DNA of 64,000 bases from Nocardioides sp. QY071 (GCF_029961765.1 NZ_CP124681.1:1674001-1738000), one strand, 5' to 3'. Positions 1 through 15,251 are shown, counted from the stretch's first letter. The notes: generated from the letters alone by a model not told the origin. Numbers and translations: made by a program.

Positions 1-149
1 CGCGGCACCGTCGCTCGCAGTGGAAGGCTGTCGCCCCGTCGCTGGTGACCTGCGCCAACCCGGCCTGCGGCGCCAAGCACCTCCCGCACCGTGCCTGCGG
101 CACCTGCGGCCAGTACGGCGCGCGCGCCGACCGTCGCCAGGTCCTCTGA
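1..149 (+). CDS. rpmF: 50S ribosomal protein L32, 3' part only
   Basis: The first 49 codons visible (reading from base 3) encode the zinc-ribbon part of ribosomal protein L32, a structural protein of the large subunit. Seen: a basic tract RHRRSQWK, then [25 protein letters not shown] with the four zinc-ligand cysteines in two CxxC-type pairs, ending RRQVL and TGA at 147-149. The start lies before the window. It is followed directly by rnc, a common actinobacterial arrangement. Confidence 0.93.
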   Translation, partial: RHRRSQWKAVAPSLVTCANPACGAKHLPHRACGTCGQYGARADRRQVL

Positions 150-916
150 CCCGCCCGGTCGATCCAGGCCAGTCGAGTCAGGCCAGCGGCATCACCAACT
201 ACGTCGAGCTGCGTCGAGCGCTCGGGGATCCGACTCTGGACCCCGAGCTGCTCGAGCGCGCGATGACGCATCGCTCCTTCGCCTACGAGAACGGTGGTCT
301 TCCGACCAACGAGAGGCTGGAGTTCCTCGGCGACTCGGTGCTCGGCGTCGTGGTGACCGAGACTCTCTACCTGGCGCACCCGGACCTCTCCGAGGGCCGG
401 CTCGCCAAGCTGCGCGCGGCCGTCGTCAACGCCCGCGCGCTCGCCGGCGTCGCCCGTGACATCGGGCTCGGCGCCCACATCAAGCTGGGACGCGGCGAGG
501 AGGCGACCGGCGGTCGCGACAAGGCCTCGATCCTGTCCGACACGGTCGAGGCCGTCATCGGCGCGATCCACCTCAGCGGCGGCATCGACGTGTCCGCGAC
601 CGTCGTCCACCTGCTGTTCGACCCGCTCATCGAGGCTGCGTCCGCGCTCGGGGCCGGTCTCGACTGGAAGACCTCGCTGCAGGAGCTGGCGGCCGACCAG
701 TCGCTCGGCGTGCCCGAGTACGTCATCGAGGACGACGGCCCCGACCACATGAAGACCTTCACCGCGCAGGTCCGGGTCGGCGACAAGCTCTACGGCAACG
801 GCACCGGCCGCTCCAAGAAGGAGGCCGAGCAGGGCGCCGCCGAGACGGCGTACGGCGAGATCTCCGCCTCCCTCGGTCTCGACGCCGACGGCCGTCCGAT
901 CACCTCCGGCAGCTGA
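146..916 (+). CDS. rnc: Ribonuclease III
   Basis: Double-strand-specific endoribonuclease used in rRNA and mRNA processing. Seen: the catalytic signature [13 protein letters not shown], the second acidic site [14 protein letters not shown], and a C-terminal double-stranded RNA-binding domain (about residues 175-245) with [17 protein letters not shown]. The start is a problem. The only in-frame ATGs are at 20, deep inside rpmF, and at 263, which would remove the first helix. The conserved N-terminus ([13 protein letters not shown]) needs a start near 146-190, where there is no ATG, GTG or TTG. CTG at 146, overlapping the rpmF stop, is chosen here as the best non-canonical candidate. Function is certain; the start is not. 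Confidence 0.85.
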   Translation: MTRPVDPGQSSQASGITNYVELRRALGDPTLDPELLERAMTHRSFAYENGGLPTNERLEFLGDSVLGVVVTETLYLAHPDLSEGRLAKLRAAVVNARALAGVARDIGLGAHIKLGRGEEATGGRDKASILSDTVEAVIGAIHLSGGIDVSATVVHLLFDPLIEAASALGAGLDWKTSLQELAADQSLGVPEYVIEDDGPDHMKTFTAQVRVGDKLYGNGTGRSKKEAEQGAAETAYGEISASLGLDADGRPITSGS

Positions 917-935
917 CCGCGGCGGATCCAGCCCG

Positions 936-1802
936 ATGCCCGAGCTCCCCGAGGTCGAGGTCGTCCGCGCCGGCCTCGAGCGTCACGTCACCGGCGCCAC
1001 CATCGCCGCGGTCGACGTCCTCCACGACCGCCCGGTACGCCGCCACCCGACCGGCGCGTCCGGCTTCGCCGCCGCGCTGACCGGCCGCCGGATCGAGGGC
1101 GCTCGCCGCCGCGGCAAGTACCTCTGGCTCCCGCTCGACGACGGCAACGCGATCCTCGGCCACCTCGGCATGAGCGGCCAGATGCTGGTCCAGCCCGTCG
1201 ACGCCCCCGCCGAGCGGCACCTCCGGGTGCGCTTCGCCCTCACCGGCACCGACCACGGCCGCGAGCTGCGCTTCGTCGACCAGCGCATGTTCGGCGGCCT
1301 GTCGGTCTCGCTCGACGGCGCCGACCTGCCGCCCGAGATCGCCCACATCGCCCGCGACCCCCTCGACCCGGAGTTCGACGACGACCTGTTCGTCGCCCGG
1401 CTGCGCAAGCGCACCTCCGGCGTCAAGCGGCTGCTGCTCGACCAGGGCCTGATCTCCGGCGTCGGCAACATCTATGCCGACGAGTCCCTGTGGCGCGCCC
1501 GCCTGCACGGCGAGCGTCCCGGTGACCGGCTCAGCCGCGCGAAGGCCGTCGAGCTGCTCGGCCACGCCCGCGACGTGATGAACGCGGCGCTGGCCCAGGG
1601 CGGCACGTCCTTCGACGCGCTCTACGTCAACGTCAACGGCGAGTCGGGCTACTTCGACCGCTCGCTGCACGCCTACGGCCGCGAGGGCGAGCCCTGCGAC
1701 CGGTGCGGTACGGCGATCCGCCGGGTCGCGTTCATGAACCGGTCGTCGTACTACTGCCCGCGCTGCCAGTCGGCTCCCCGCTCGGCGAGGTCGAGGGCGT
1801 AG
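936..1802 (+). CDS. mutM: Formamidopyrimidine-DNA glycosylase (Fpg)
   Basis: Base-excision repair glycosylase and AP lyase that removes oxidised purines such as 8-oxoguanine. Seen in 288 aa, the usual family length: N-terminal [13 protein letters not shown] with the catalytic Pro and Glu directly after Met, the helix-two-turn-helix segment [14 protein letters not shown], and a C-terminal zinc finger CDRC...CPRC. The ATG at 936 is forced by the need for Pro at position 2. It lies 19 bp after rnc. Its last 71 bp overlap the convergent gene on the other strand. Confidence 0.96.
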   Translation: MPELPEVEVVRAGLERHVTGATIAAVDVLHDRPVRRHPTGASGFAAALTGRRIEGARRRGKYLWLPLDDGNAILGHLGMSGQMLVQPVDAPAERHLRVRFALTGTDHGRELRFVDQRMFGGLSVSLDGADLPPEIAHIARDPLDPEFDDDLFVARLRKRTSGVKRLLLDQGLISGVGNIYADESLWRARLHGERPGDRLSRAKAVELLGHARDVMNAALAQGGTSFDALYVNVNGESGYFDRSLHAYGREGEPCDRCGTAIRRVAFMNRSSYYCPRCQSAPRSARSRA

Positions 1803-3060
1803 GCGTAGGCGTCGACGGCGGCGGGGTCTTCGGGATCCGCGGCACCCGCACCGTGATCCACCGCTGGACGGCGGTGTGGCTGGAGGTGCGCAGCACCCTG
1901 ACCTGGACGCGCACCCGGCCGGTGAGCTCCGACAGGTCGTAGCTGGCATTGCCCTGGTCGTCGAGGCGCCGGATCCCGATCCGCACCAGGCGGCCGTCGG
2001 CTGTGCGCCGGCTGATCGTGATCGCGTCGCCGGTCCCGGCGCCGACGGCGTGGGCGTCGACGACCGAGCCGGTCGAGGTGAGGGTGAGGATCGGCTGCAC
2101 CCCGATCCGGCGCTTGCGGGAGAGCAGCACGCGGTCCGGCTCGCCGTCGTCGTCGGAGTCGACCTCGACCCGGAACCGGAAGGTGGTGGTCTCGACGAGG
2201 GGACCGGTCGCGAAGATCGCGGTGCCCTCCTGGCCGGTCACGGCGGAGCCGGCGCGGGTCCAGCCGCCGCCGGCGTGGCGCTCGAGCAGGGTGACCTCGG
2301 CGCCCTCGACCAGGTCGCCGTCGTCGCGCACCAGACCGGTCACGGTGGCGCGCCCGCCGGTGACGACCCGGCGCACCGACGTCGTCGCGCCCACGCTGGT
2401 GGCGGTGACCGGGGGAGTGGGGGTGCCGGTGGTGGGGTCGTCGGTGCCGGGGCTGGTCGGACCGGTCGAGCCGGTCGCCGAGGGGGAGCCGGACCCCGAG
2501 GGGGACCCGGTCGCCGTCGTACCGGTGGCGTCGGTGGTGGCGCTGCCGGTCGTGCCGACGGAGGCGTCGCCGCCGGCCGAGGAGCGCTCGCCCGGGCGAG
2601 CGGACCGCGAGGCGTCGGGGGTACGGCGATCCTCGGGCCGCTCGCTCTCCGATGCGCTCGGCGTGGGCGTGGGAGTGGCCCGGGGAGCGCGGGTCGTCGG
2701 CGTCAGCGGTCGCGCCGGCGGGACGCCGACCCCGCCGAAGGCGTCATGGGCGATGGCCTGCACCGAGTGGGGCAGGTGCTGGGTGTAGGCGGCCGCGGCC
2801 ATCCCACCGGTGAGGGTGACGGTCGCGAGCAGGGCGGCGCCGCCGACGCCGATCCGCCCGACGATCCGTCCGCCGCGGCCGAGTCCGCCGAGTCCACCGG
2901 GCCCACCGTGGCCGCTGGTCGCGACCGGCGGACGTGCCGCACTGAAGGCGGCGACGAAGCGGGCCTCGTCGGCCAGCTCCTCCGGCGTGCCGGGGGCGCG
3001 CAGCGCCCGCACCAGGGCGGAGTCCTCGAACTCCTCCAGGCCGTCGTGCTCCGTGCTCAT
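1732..3060 (-). CDS. Sigma-factor-linked membrane protein with Thr/Pro-rich linker
   Basis: Predicted 442-aa single-pass membrane protein. Seen: a short cytoplasmic N-terminus ([13 protein letters not shown]), a Gly-rich stretch, one hydrophobic helix around residues 70-95 ([21 protein letters not shown]), a long low-complexity Ser/Thr/Pro/Gly region (about 115-230), and a beta-rich C-terminus repeating '[12 protein letters not shown]' and '[12 protein letters not shown]'-like strands, probably Ig or carboxypeptidase-regulatory folds. ATG overlaps the sigma gene stop (ATGA at 3057-3060), so the two are translationally coupled. This suggests an anti-sigma or sensor role, but no HxxxCxxC zinc anti-sigma motif is present. 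The 3' end runs 71 bp into mutM. Confidence 0.75.
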   Translation of the reverse strand: MSTEHDGLEEFEDSALVRALRAPGTPEELADEARFVAAFSAARPPVATSGHGGPGGLGGLGRGGRIVGRIGVGGAALLATVTLTGGMAAAAYTQHLPHSVQAIAHDAFGGVGVPPARPLTPTTRAPRATPTPTPSASESERPEDRRTPDASRSARPGERSSAGGDASVGTTGSATTDATGTTATGSPSGSGSPSATGSTGPTSPGTDDPTTGTPTPPVTATSVGATTSVRRVVTGGRATVTGLVRDDGDLVEGAEVTLLERHAGGGWTRAGSAVTGQEGTAIFATGPLVETTTFRFRVEVDSDDDGEPDRVLLSRKRRIGVQPILTLTSTGSVVDAHAVGAGTGDAITISRRTADGRLVRIGIRRLDDQGNASYDLSELTGRVRVQVRVLRTSSHTAVQRWITVRVPRIPKTPPPSTPTPTPSTSPSGEPTGSAGSSTTTGS

Positions 3061-3707
3061 CTGCTCACCCCCCTCGTGGTTCGGCCTTCGTGTGTGCGGG
3101 CCAGCTTCTTCAGTGCGCGGTGGACGTTGACCGCCACCGTGCCGGGCTTCTTGTCGACGATCGCCGCGACCTCGGCCACCGAGAGCCCGGCCACCACCCG
3201 GAGCATCACCATCTCGGCCTGGTGAGGCGGCAGGGTGGCCACCAGGCGGACGGCCGCCTCGGTGTCGACCCGCTCGAGGGCGGCCGCCTCGGCGCTGGGC
3301 GCCGTACCGATGTCGATCACGTCGGCAGTCGGCGTGCTCGGTCGCGCGGCGCGGGCCCTCCCGGCGTCGATCGCCCGGTGTCGTCCCAGGGTGAAGATCC
3401 AGGCGCGGAACTCGGCGGGACCGCCGGTGAACCGGTGCAGGTCGCGCACGACGTGGAGCCAGGTCTCGGCCGCGATGTCCTCGGCGCTGTCCCGCTCCCG
3501 CACCCGCAGGTAGCGCAGCAGCGCCGGGTGCACGAGACGCCAGACCTCGCCGAACGCGTCCTGGTCGCCGTCGAGGGCCCGGGCCAGCGGCTCCCCGAGG
3601 GGGTCGGGGGCTCGGGAGGCGGGCGGGATCAGGACGCCTCCTCGCTCGATGGTCAGGGCACGGACGGCAGCAGGCGCCGGGAAGTCCCCGAGCTCACCCA
3701 CCGCCAT
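3057..3707 (-). CDS. ECF-type RNA polymerase sigma factor
   Basis: Sigma-70 family factor of the extracytoplasmic-function class, 216 aa. Seen: region 2 (DAFGEVWRLVHPALLRYLRV...SAEDIAAETWLHVV) and region 4 (LPPHQAEMVMLRVVAGLSVAEVAAI then a recognition helix KKPGTVAVNVHRALKKLA). The open frame extends upstream to 3809, but ATG 3707 is chosen because the longer N-terminus is low-complexity and would cross the conserved upstream motif. Coupled to the downstream membrane protein by ATGA overlap. It is divergent from two RTX genes whose upstream regions share its motif, so it may control them. Confidence 0.9.
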   Translation of the reverse strand: MAVGELGDFPAPAAVRALTIERGGVLIPPASRAPDPLGEPLARALDGDQDAFGEVWRLVHPALLRYLRVRERDSAEDIAAETWLHVVRDLHRFTGGPAEFRAWIFTLGRHRAIDAGRARAARPSTPTADVIDIGTAPSAEAAALERVDTEAAVRLVATLPPHQAEMVMLRVVAGLSVAEVAAIVDKKPGTVAVNVHRALKKLARTHEGRTTRGVSR

Positions 3708-3713
3708 CGATCC

Positions 3714-3755
3714 TGACACACCACGGTGAGCGGGCCGGGCGACCGATCCATTACA
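3714..3755 (-). promoter_or_regulatory. Shared motif TGTAAT-N30-GTGTCA, sigma gene copy
   Basis: On the minus strand TGTAAT (3755-3750) is followed 30 nt later by GTGTCA (3719-3714), just before the sigma ATG. The spacer contains GGCCCGCTC, as in the RTX1 copy. TGTAAT fits a -10 box five of six; the conserved downstream block would then be in the leader. Confidence 0.55.
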
Positions 3756-3796
3756 CCCGCGAACCGCTGCTTCCCTGCCTTCCCCGTCGCGGGCTG

Positions 3797-3836
3797 TGTA
3801 ATCCCTCACAGCCGCGGCCCGCTCCGGTGGGTGTCA
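3797..3836 (+). promoter_or_regulatory. Shared motif TGTAAT-N28-GTGTCA, RTX1 copy
   Basis: TGTAAT at 3797-3802 and GTGTCA at 3831-3836 are separated by exactly 28 nt, with the same intervening blocks (GCCGCG, CCGCT, GGTGG) as in front of the second RTX gene. It lies 26 nt before the RTX1 start codon. Confidence 0.6.
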
Positions 3837-3862
3837 GGTCATCTCTCGAAGGAGCACACACT

Positions 3863-4813
3863 ATGAACCGTCGATCTCGGGCCACGACGGGCGCGGCCGT
3901 CATCGTCGCCGGCACGGCCCTGTGGGCATCCCTCGGCGTCCCGCTCGCCGCGCAGGCGGCACCCACGCCGGAGTGTGGTGGGCAGACCGCGACCATCGTC
4001 GGCAAGGACGGTGACGATGTCCTGGTCGGCACTGCGGGCGACGACGTCGTCTTCCTCGACAAGGGCAGCGACCGCTTCGACGGCCTCGGCGGCAACGACA
4101 TCATCTGCGGTGGCCCGGGCAACGACGTGATCACCGGTGGGGACGGCAACGATGTCATCAACGGCGGCGAGGGCAACGACTGGGTCGACGCGGGCGCGGG
4201 CGACGACAAGGTCAGCGTGCTCGCCGACAGTGACGGCGTGCTCGGCGGCGACGGCGCCGACACGATCACGGTGCGGGTCCCGGTGGCCGACGTCCACGCG
4301 GGGGCCGGGAACGACATCGTCTACGCCACCTGGCTGACCACGCCGCTGCGGATGAACGCCGGTGACGACACGATCGTCTTCCACAACACCTCCGGTGAGC
4401 TGCGCGGCGGCCGGGGCGAGGACGTCTTCGTCGACGCTGCCTCGGACCCGGGCTTCGTGGACCAGCCGAACCTCAACGAGACGACGACCTCGCTGATGCG
4501 GGGCGGGTCGGGTGACGACACCTTCACGCTCGTCTCGCAGGCGGCACCCGTGCGGCTCGACGCGGAGCTGGGCGTCGCGACCTGGCAGGACAACGCCGCC
4601 CGTCTCAAGGGGATCCAGGCCTACGTCGGCGGCATCGGCAACGACATCCTCCTCGGCAGCCACCGGGACGAGACCCTCCGCGGCAAGTCCGGCGACGACG
4701 TGGTCCGCGGCCGCGCGGGCAACGACCGCCTCCGCGGCGGCCCGGGCGTCGACGTCGTCTACGGCGGCGCCGGGCGCGACGACTGCACCGGTGAGGCCCG
4801 CCACTCCTGCTGA
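3863..4813 (+). CDS. Secreted RTX-repeat calcium-binding protein 1
   Basis: 316-aa secreted protein. Seen: a Sec signal peptide (MNRRSRATTG, hydrophobic core AAVIVAGTALWASLGV, cleavage near AQA-AP), then tandem RTX nonapeptides (GGNDIICGGPGNDVITGGDG and similar) around residues 50-125 and again near the C-terminus (SGDDVVRGRAGNDRLRGG), ending in a CTGEARHSC tail. RTX repeats bind calcium and fold as a parallel beta-roll outside the cell. No catalytic domain is visible. The start is ATG 3863 with AAGGAG 9 nt upstream. The next gene is a close paralogue. Confidence 0.88.
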   Translation: MNRRSRATTGAAVIVAGTALWASLGVPLAAQAAPTPECGGQTATIVGKDGDDVLVGTAGDDVVFLDKGSDRFDGLGGNDIICGGPGNDVITGGDGNDVINGGEGNDWVDAGAGDDKVSVLADSDGVLGGDGADTITVRVPVADVHAGAGNDIVYATWLTTPLRMNAGDDTIVFHNTSGELRGGRGEDVFVDAASDPGFVDQPNLNETTTSLMRGGSGDDTFTLVSQAAPVRLDAELGVATWQDNAARLKGIQAYVGGIGNDILLGSHRDETLRGKSGDDVVRGRAGNDRLRGGPGVDVVYGGAGRDDCTGEARHSC

Positions 4814-4841
4814 TCCCACCAGGACACGGCCTAGTCCCACC

Positions 4842-4881
4842 TGTAATGCCCCACCGCCGCGATCCGCTGTGGTGGGTGTCA
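4842..4881 (+). promoter_or_regulatory. Shared motif TGTAAT-N28-GTGTCA, RTX2 copy
   Basis: TGTAAT 4842-4847 and GTGTCA 4876-4881 have the identical 28-nt spacing and flanking blocks seen before RTX1. It lies 29 nt before the start codon, so the two RTX genes were duplicated with their promoter or are under common selection. Confidence 0.6.
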
Positions 4882-4910
4882 TGTTCGACGACATCCAAGG
4901 AGTACGAACC

Positions 4911-5840
4911 ATGCACACCAATCTTCGGCGTACGGCCGGTGCCCTCGCCCTCGTGACGGGCGGCACCCTGTGGGCCACCACCGTCGTCTCCGGGACGGCG
5001 TACGCCGTCGACCCGCCGCTGTGCAACGGCAAGGCCGCGACCATCGTCGGCACCGACGCCGACGACACCCTCACCGGCACCGCGGGCGACGACGTCGTCT
5101 ACCTCGGCAAGGGCAACGACAAGTTCGACGGCCTCGAGGGCAACGACACCATCTGTGGTGGCGAGGGCAACGACACCATCGACGGCGGCGCCGGCGACGA
5201 CTGGATCGACGCTGGCCTGGGCGACGACAAGGTCAACGTCCTGTCCGGCAACGACTTCGTGTACGGCAACGACGGCGACGACACCCTCGTCGTGAGCGTG
5301 CCCGTCTCCGACATCAACGGCGGCGCGGGCGACGACATCGCCTACGTCACCTACCTGACGAGCACCCTGAAGATGAACGCCGGCGACGACACCGTCGTCT
5401 TCGACCGCACCTCGGGCGAGCTGCGCGGCGGCAAGGGCGAGGACGCCTTCCTCGTCGCCACTCCGAAGCCCGCCGAGGGCACGCCCACCCCGGGCCTGAA
5501 CACCGCCGCCACCTCGCTGCTCAAGGGCGGCTCCGGGGTCGACACCTTCACCCTCGCCCCGCTGACCGTCCCGGTCCGGGTCGACGTGGCGGCCGGCGGC
5601 GCCACCTGGGAGGGCGGCAACTCCGTCAAGCTGAAGGGCTTCCAGGCCTACACGGGCGGTGCCGGCAACGACACCCTGCTCGGCAGCGACCGTCCCGAGA
5701 CCATCCGCGGCAAGGGCGGCGACGACCTGGTCCGTGGCCGTGGCGGCAACGACACCCTGCGCGGCGGTCCCGGCACCGACGTCGTCTACGGCGGCGTCGG
5801 GCGCGACAACTGCACCGGCGAGGTCCAGCACGGCTGCTGA
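4911..5840 (+). CDS. Secreted RTX-repeat calcium-binding protein 2
   Basis: 309-aa paralogue of the preceding gene with the same plan: signal peptide (GALALVTGGTLWATTVV, cleavage near AYA-VD), CNGKAATIVGTDADDTLTG, RTX repeats (EGNDTICGGEGNDTIDGGAG), a central beta region shared with its neighbour (KMNAGDDTVVF, SGELRGGKGEDAF), a second RTX block, and the CTGEVQHGC end. Extracellular and calcium-binding by family; the function beyond that is unknown. ATG 4911 is chosen because AAGGAG lies 8 nt upstream and the signal peptide begins here; an in-frame ATG at 4881 overlaps the conserved motif. Two hairpins follow the stop. Confidence 0.88.
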   Translation: MHTNLRRTAGALALVTGGTLWATTVVSGTAYAVDPPLCNGKAATIVGTDADDTLTGTAGDDVVYLGKGNDKFDGLEGNDTICGGEGNDTIDGGAGDDWIDAGLGDDKVNVLSGNDFVYGNDGDDTLVVSVPVSDINGGAGDDIAYVTYLTSTLKMNAGDDTVVFDRTSGELRGGKGEDAFLVATPKPAEGTPTPGLNTAATSLLKGGSGVDTFTLAPLTVPVRVDVAAGGATWEGGNSVKLKGFQAYTGGAGNDTLLGSDRPETIRGKGGDDLVRGRGGNDTLRGGPGTDVVYGGVGRDNCTGEVQHGC

Positions 5841-5857
5841 CCCGGGCACTCGATCCC

Positions 5858-5930
5858 GGATCCGGCGGTGACACACCACCGCCGGATCCGAACGAGACGT
5901 GCCGGGAAGGCCCGGTCTCCGGGCCTTCCC
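5858..5930 (+). terminator. Tandem hairpins after RTX2
   Basis: Two perfect hairpins in series: a 13-bp stem (GGATCCGGCGGTG, loop ACACAC) at 5858-5889 and a 12-bp stem (GGGAAGGCCCGG, loop TCT) at 5904-5930. No long T-tract follows, as is common in high-GC actinobacteria. They probably end the RTX transcript. Confidence 0.7.
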
Positions 5931-6074
5931 CGTTGCGGTGACCGCGGCCTTCCCGGCACTTCCTGGACGTCCCCGGCGCCGGTCGGCGCAGGTTTGACCC
6001 CGCCGTCTCGAAGTGGGACTCTTGGAGACGGCCCCCCACGGGCCGACACCCGTCGAACCGGAAGGCTCAACTTC

Positions 6075-6269
6075 ATGGCCAAGGCGCTGATCGGCCACCT
6101 GAACAGCGACCTCCGCGACCCCCGTATCGCCCTCGAGAACGCTCGACTGCGCAACCGGGTCGCTGAGCTGGAGTCCCTCGTCCTCCGTCTCTCCGAGGAG
6201 AACGACAAGCTGATGTCGGCCCGCGCGGCCGAGATCCTGACCGGCGACGCGGAGATGCAGCCGGCCTGA
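6075..6269 (+). CDS. Small coiled-coil protein
   Basis: 64-aa protein beginning MAKALIGHLNSDLRDPR, followed by a heptad-patterned helix (IALENARLRNRVAELESLVL and LRLSEENDKL) typical of a short coiled coil. The start ATG has GGAAGG about 10 nt upstream. Similar short proteins with a conserved MAKALIGH-like start are familiar in actinobacteria, but I know no assigned function. It stands alone between two sets of hairpins upstream of smc. Confidence 0.8.
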   Translation: MAKALIGHLNSDLRDPRIALENARLRNRVAELESLVLRLSEENDKLMSARAAEILTGDAEMQPA

Positions 6270-6278
6270 CCAGGACTC

Positions 6279-6367
6279 CGACGACGGGCTCCCGTCGTCG
6301 CCCCAGGTGCACCCAACAACGGACCACCCCCGCCGTACGCCGGCGCCGGGTGGTCCGAGTGTCTTTT
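6279..6367 (+). terminator. Double hairpin terminator upstream of smc
   Basis: First hairpin 6279-6300: CGACGACGGG and its perfect complement with a 2-nt turn. Second hairpin 6321-6356: GGACCACCC pairs with GGGTGGTCC around a GC-rich inner part, then GAGTGTCTTTT, a recognisable T-run. This isolates the small coiled-coil gene from smc. Confidence 0.75.
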
Positions 6368-6476
6368 CGGCCTCGCTCGCGGGGTGCAGCGATCCGTCGA
6401 GGCCGCGGGGTAACGTGAGGCCTGCCGAGCTTCCCCCGCGTCGGAACGTCCTTGCCCGACCCCGAAGGGAGACCGC

Positions 6477-10039
<3,563 letters not shown>

Positions 10040-10043
<4 letters not shown>

Positions 10044-10498
10044 GCGGTCCCGACCGCACCCGGCCCGACCGGGCGTCGTACCGCGCCTGGCGCACGGCGA
10101 CCACCCGCTGGTCCGACGACGACGTCTACGGGCACCTCAACAACGCCCGCTACTTCGACCTCATCGACACCGCCGTCAACGCCCACCTGCACGAGGCGAC
10201 CGGCACCGACATCCGCAAGCTGTCCGCGATCGGAGTTGTGGCCGAGGTGTCGTGCCGCTACTTCGCCGAGATGGGCTACCCGCGCCCGATCGAGCTCGGG
10301 TTGGCGGTCGAGCGCCTGGGCACCTCGTCGGTGATCTACCGCGTCGGGCTGTTCCAGGGCGACCCCGAGGGCGAGGGTGCGCTGGCGTGCGCGGAGGGCC
10401 GGTTCGTCCACGTGTACGTCGACAACACCGACCCCGCGCGGCCCGCCACACCGATCCCCGACCTGGTCCGCGCGGCCGTCGCACCGCTCGTCGTGTGA
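10040..10498 (+). CDS. Acyl-CoA thioesterase, hotdog fold
   Basis: 152 aa. Seen: the 4-hydroxybenzoyl-CoA thioesterase-type motif DDDVYGHLNNARYFDLIDTA, with the catalytic Asp and the helix of the hotdog fold, then strands SVIYRVGLF and ALACAEGRFVHVYVD. The family hydrolyses acyl-CoA thioesters; the substrate cannot be read from sequence. ATG overlaps the smc stop (ATGA), so it is co-translated with smc. Confidence 0.88.
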
Positions 10499-10600
10499 TC
10501 TGCGCCGCTCCCCGGCGACAGCGGGTGCCGGCGATGCCGGACCGGTTGGTGCCGGGGTGCAGGATGGACAGCAGAGCGATCCCTACTCGGAGGAGTCGAA

Positions 10601-10789
10601 ATGCTGTTCGTCGCGCTTGCCATCGTGCTCAGCCTCGCTGTGTCAGCGGTCGTCGCCCTCTACGTCGCCTACCCGCACCGCGGTGAGCAGATGCCCGTCG
10701 TGCCGTGGCTCGGCGACGCGCTCGGCCGCGCCGTCGACTCCGCGCCGGTGCTGGCCGACGACGAGCGGGACCTGCAGCGCCTCGGCTGA
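10601..10789 (+). CDS. Small single-pass membrane protein
   Basis: 62 aa. Seen: an N-terminal hydrophobic helix MLFVALAIVLSLAVSAVVALYVAYP and a short hydrophilic tail ending DERDLQRLG. A strong GGAGGAG-like ribosome site lies about 9 nt before ATG 10601. Function unknown. It sits between the thioesterase and ftsY in the same direction. Confidence 0.75.
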   Translation: MLFVALAIVLSLAVSAVVALYVAYPHRGEQMPVVPWLGDALGRAVDSAPVLADDERDLQRLG

Positions 10790-10859
10790 ACCCCGTCTCG
10801 CCCACCGCAGCGGCGCCACCCGATTCTGACTCGGGCGGGCGGCGTGATGGGATGACCGC

Positions 10860-12008
10860 ATGCAGGAGTGGCTCTACCTCGTCATCGGGATCGCCGTCGT
10901 CGGCGTCCTCGCGATCGCCGGCTTCGTCGGGACCCGGGTCCGCCGTACGCCGAAGGCGCCGGAGGCGAGGACCGATGTCATCGCACCGCCGGCCACGCCG
11001 AGCGGGACCGAGGCTCCGCCTGCCGACGCTGCGGTCGAGGCACCGCAGGTCGAGGCACCCGAGGAGCCGGCCGCTCCTGCCCTCGAGACCCCGGAGAAGC
11101 CGGCCTCGCGCCTGGTCCGGCTGCGCCAGCGGCTGGCCGGGTCCAACGCCCTGGGCCGGGGGCTGCTCGGCCTGCTCAGCCGCGAGAAGCTGGACGAGGA
11201 CACCTGGGAGGCGATCGAGGACCTGCTCCTCGCCGCCGACATCGGCGTCGCGCCCACCCAGGAGCTCGTCGAGAGACTCCGCACCCGGCTGCGCGTCGAG
11301 GGCGGCCAGGCACCCGACGCCCGCACCGTGCTCCGCGAGGAGCTGATCAACCTCGTCGACCCGACCATGGACCGCTCGCTCAAGGTGAGCGGCGAGGGCG
11401 AGGCCCCCGGCGTGGTGCTGGTGGTCGGCGTCAACGGCACCGGCAAGACCACCACGGTCGGCAAGCTGGCCCGGATCCTGGTCGCCGACGACCGTACCGC
11501 CCTGCTCGCGGCCGCCGACACGTTCCGCGCCGCCGCGACCGAGCAGCTCGCCACGTGGGGCGAGCGGGTCGGCGTCGAGGTGGTCCGCGGCCCCGAGGCC
11601 GGCGACCCGGCGAGCGTCGCGTTCGACGCCGTCAAGCAGGGCGTGGACCGCGGCGTGGACACCGTCGTGGTCGACACCGCGGGCCGGCTGCAGAACAAGC
11701 AGGGCCTGATGGACGAGCTCGGCAAGGTCAAGCGGGTGATCGAGAAGCAGGCGCCGGTCACCGAGGTCCTGCTCGTCCTCGACGCCACCACCGGCCAGAA
11801 CGGGCTGATCCAGGCGAAGGTGTTCTCCGAGGTCGTCGACGTGACCGGCATCGTGCTCACCAAGCTCGACGGCTCCGCGAAGGGCGGCATCGTCGTCGCG
11901 GTGCAGCGCCAGCTCGGCGTACCGGTCAAGCTGGTCGGCCTGGGCGAGGGCCCCGACGACCTCGCGCCGTTCGACGCGGCCGCGTTCGTCGACGCGCTGC
12001 TCGGCTGA
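10860..12008 (+). CDS. ftsY: Signal recognition particle receptor FtsY
   Basis: 382-aa SRP receptor GTPase, partner of Ffh (encoded at about 21 kb) in co-translational membrane targeting. Seen: an N-terminal membrane helix (LYLVIGIAVVGVLAIAGFVG), an acidic Ala/Glu/Pro linker typical of actinobacterial FtsY, the N domain (about 85-165), then G motifs GVNGTGKTTTVGKLA, the insertion-box segment AADTFRAAATEQL, DTAGRLQNK and LTKLDGSAKGG. Start ATG 10860. Confidence 0.97.
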   Translation: MQEWLYLVIGIAVVGVLAIAGFVGTRVRRTPKAPEARTDVIAPPATPSGTEAPPADAAVEAPQVEAPEEPAAPALETPEKPASRLVRLRQRLAGSNALGRGLLGLLSREKLDEDTWEAIEDLLLAADIGVAPTQELVERLRTRLRVEGGQAPDARTVLREELINLVDPTMDRSLKVSGEGEAPGVVLVVGVNGTGKTTTVGKLARILVADDRTALLAAADTFRAAATEQLATWGERVGVEVVRGPEAGDPASVAFDAVKQGVDRGVDTVVVDTAGRLQNKQGLMDELGKVKRVIEKQAPVTEVLLVLDATTGQNGLIQAKVFSEVVDVTGIVLTKLDGSAKGGIVVAVQRQLGVPVKLVGLGEGPDDLAPFDAAAFVDALLG

Positions 12009-12045
12009 CGACCGGAGGTCGGCCCGCCGCGGCCGTCACCGGACC

Positions 12046-12081
12046 GTAACCGCTGTGCGGCACCCGTTACCGGCGTGAAAC
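12046..12081 (+). promoter_or_regulatory. GlnR-like nitrogen box upstream of first amt
   Basis: GTAAC (12046-12050) and then GTTAC-N6-GAAAC (12066-12081) match the GlnR half-site pattern gTnAC-n6-GaAAc known from actinobacterial nitrogen genes. It ends 45 bp before the amt ATG. The same arrangement stands before the second amt gene. Confidence 0.6.
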
Positions 12082-12126
12082 ATGCGGTCGCCCGGGCCGA
12101 AACCTCAGCCACCGAGTCTTCGGGGC

Positions 12127-13808
<1,682 letters not shown>

Positions 13809-13820
13809 CCCGAGAGTCCC

Positions 13821-13853
13821 GGCCGGGGCCTGCCCACGCGGCAGGCCCCGGCT
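13821..13853 (+). terminator. Terminator after the PII gene
   Basis: A 12-bp perfect stem GCCGGGGCCTGC (13822-13833) pairs with GCAGGCCCCGGC (13841-13852) around a 7-nt loop, 14 bp after the PII stop, followed by TTC. It separates amt-glnK from the second amt unit. Confidence 0.75.
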
Positions 13854-13863
13854 TCACTCGCGC

Positions 13864-13900
13864 GTAACCGGTGCCGGGAGACGCGTTACACGTGCGAAAC
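13864..13900 (+). promoter_or_regulatory. GlnR-like nitrogen box upstream of second amt
   Basis: GTAAC (13864-13868), then GTTAC-N6-GAAAC (13885-13900), the same layout as in front of the first amt gene. It lies 22 bp before the start codon. Confidence 0.6.
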
Positions 13901-13922
13901 AAACTCCCCGCACAGTGTCCGA

Positions 13923-15247
<1,325 letters not shown>

Positions 15248-15251
<4 letters not shown>

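Noticed and set aside
4605..6098. Long leftward open frames opposite the RTX genes
   Set aside because: Periodic GC-rich RTX repeats produce mirror open frames; composition is low-complexity and no start signal or domain is present.
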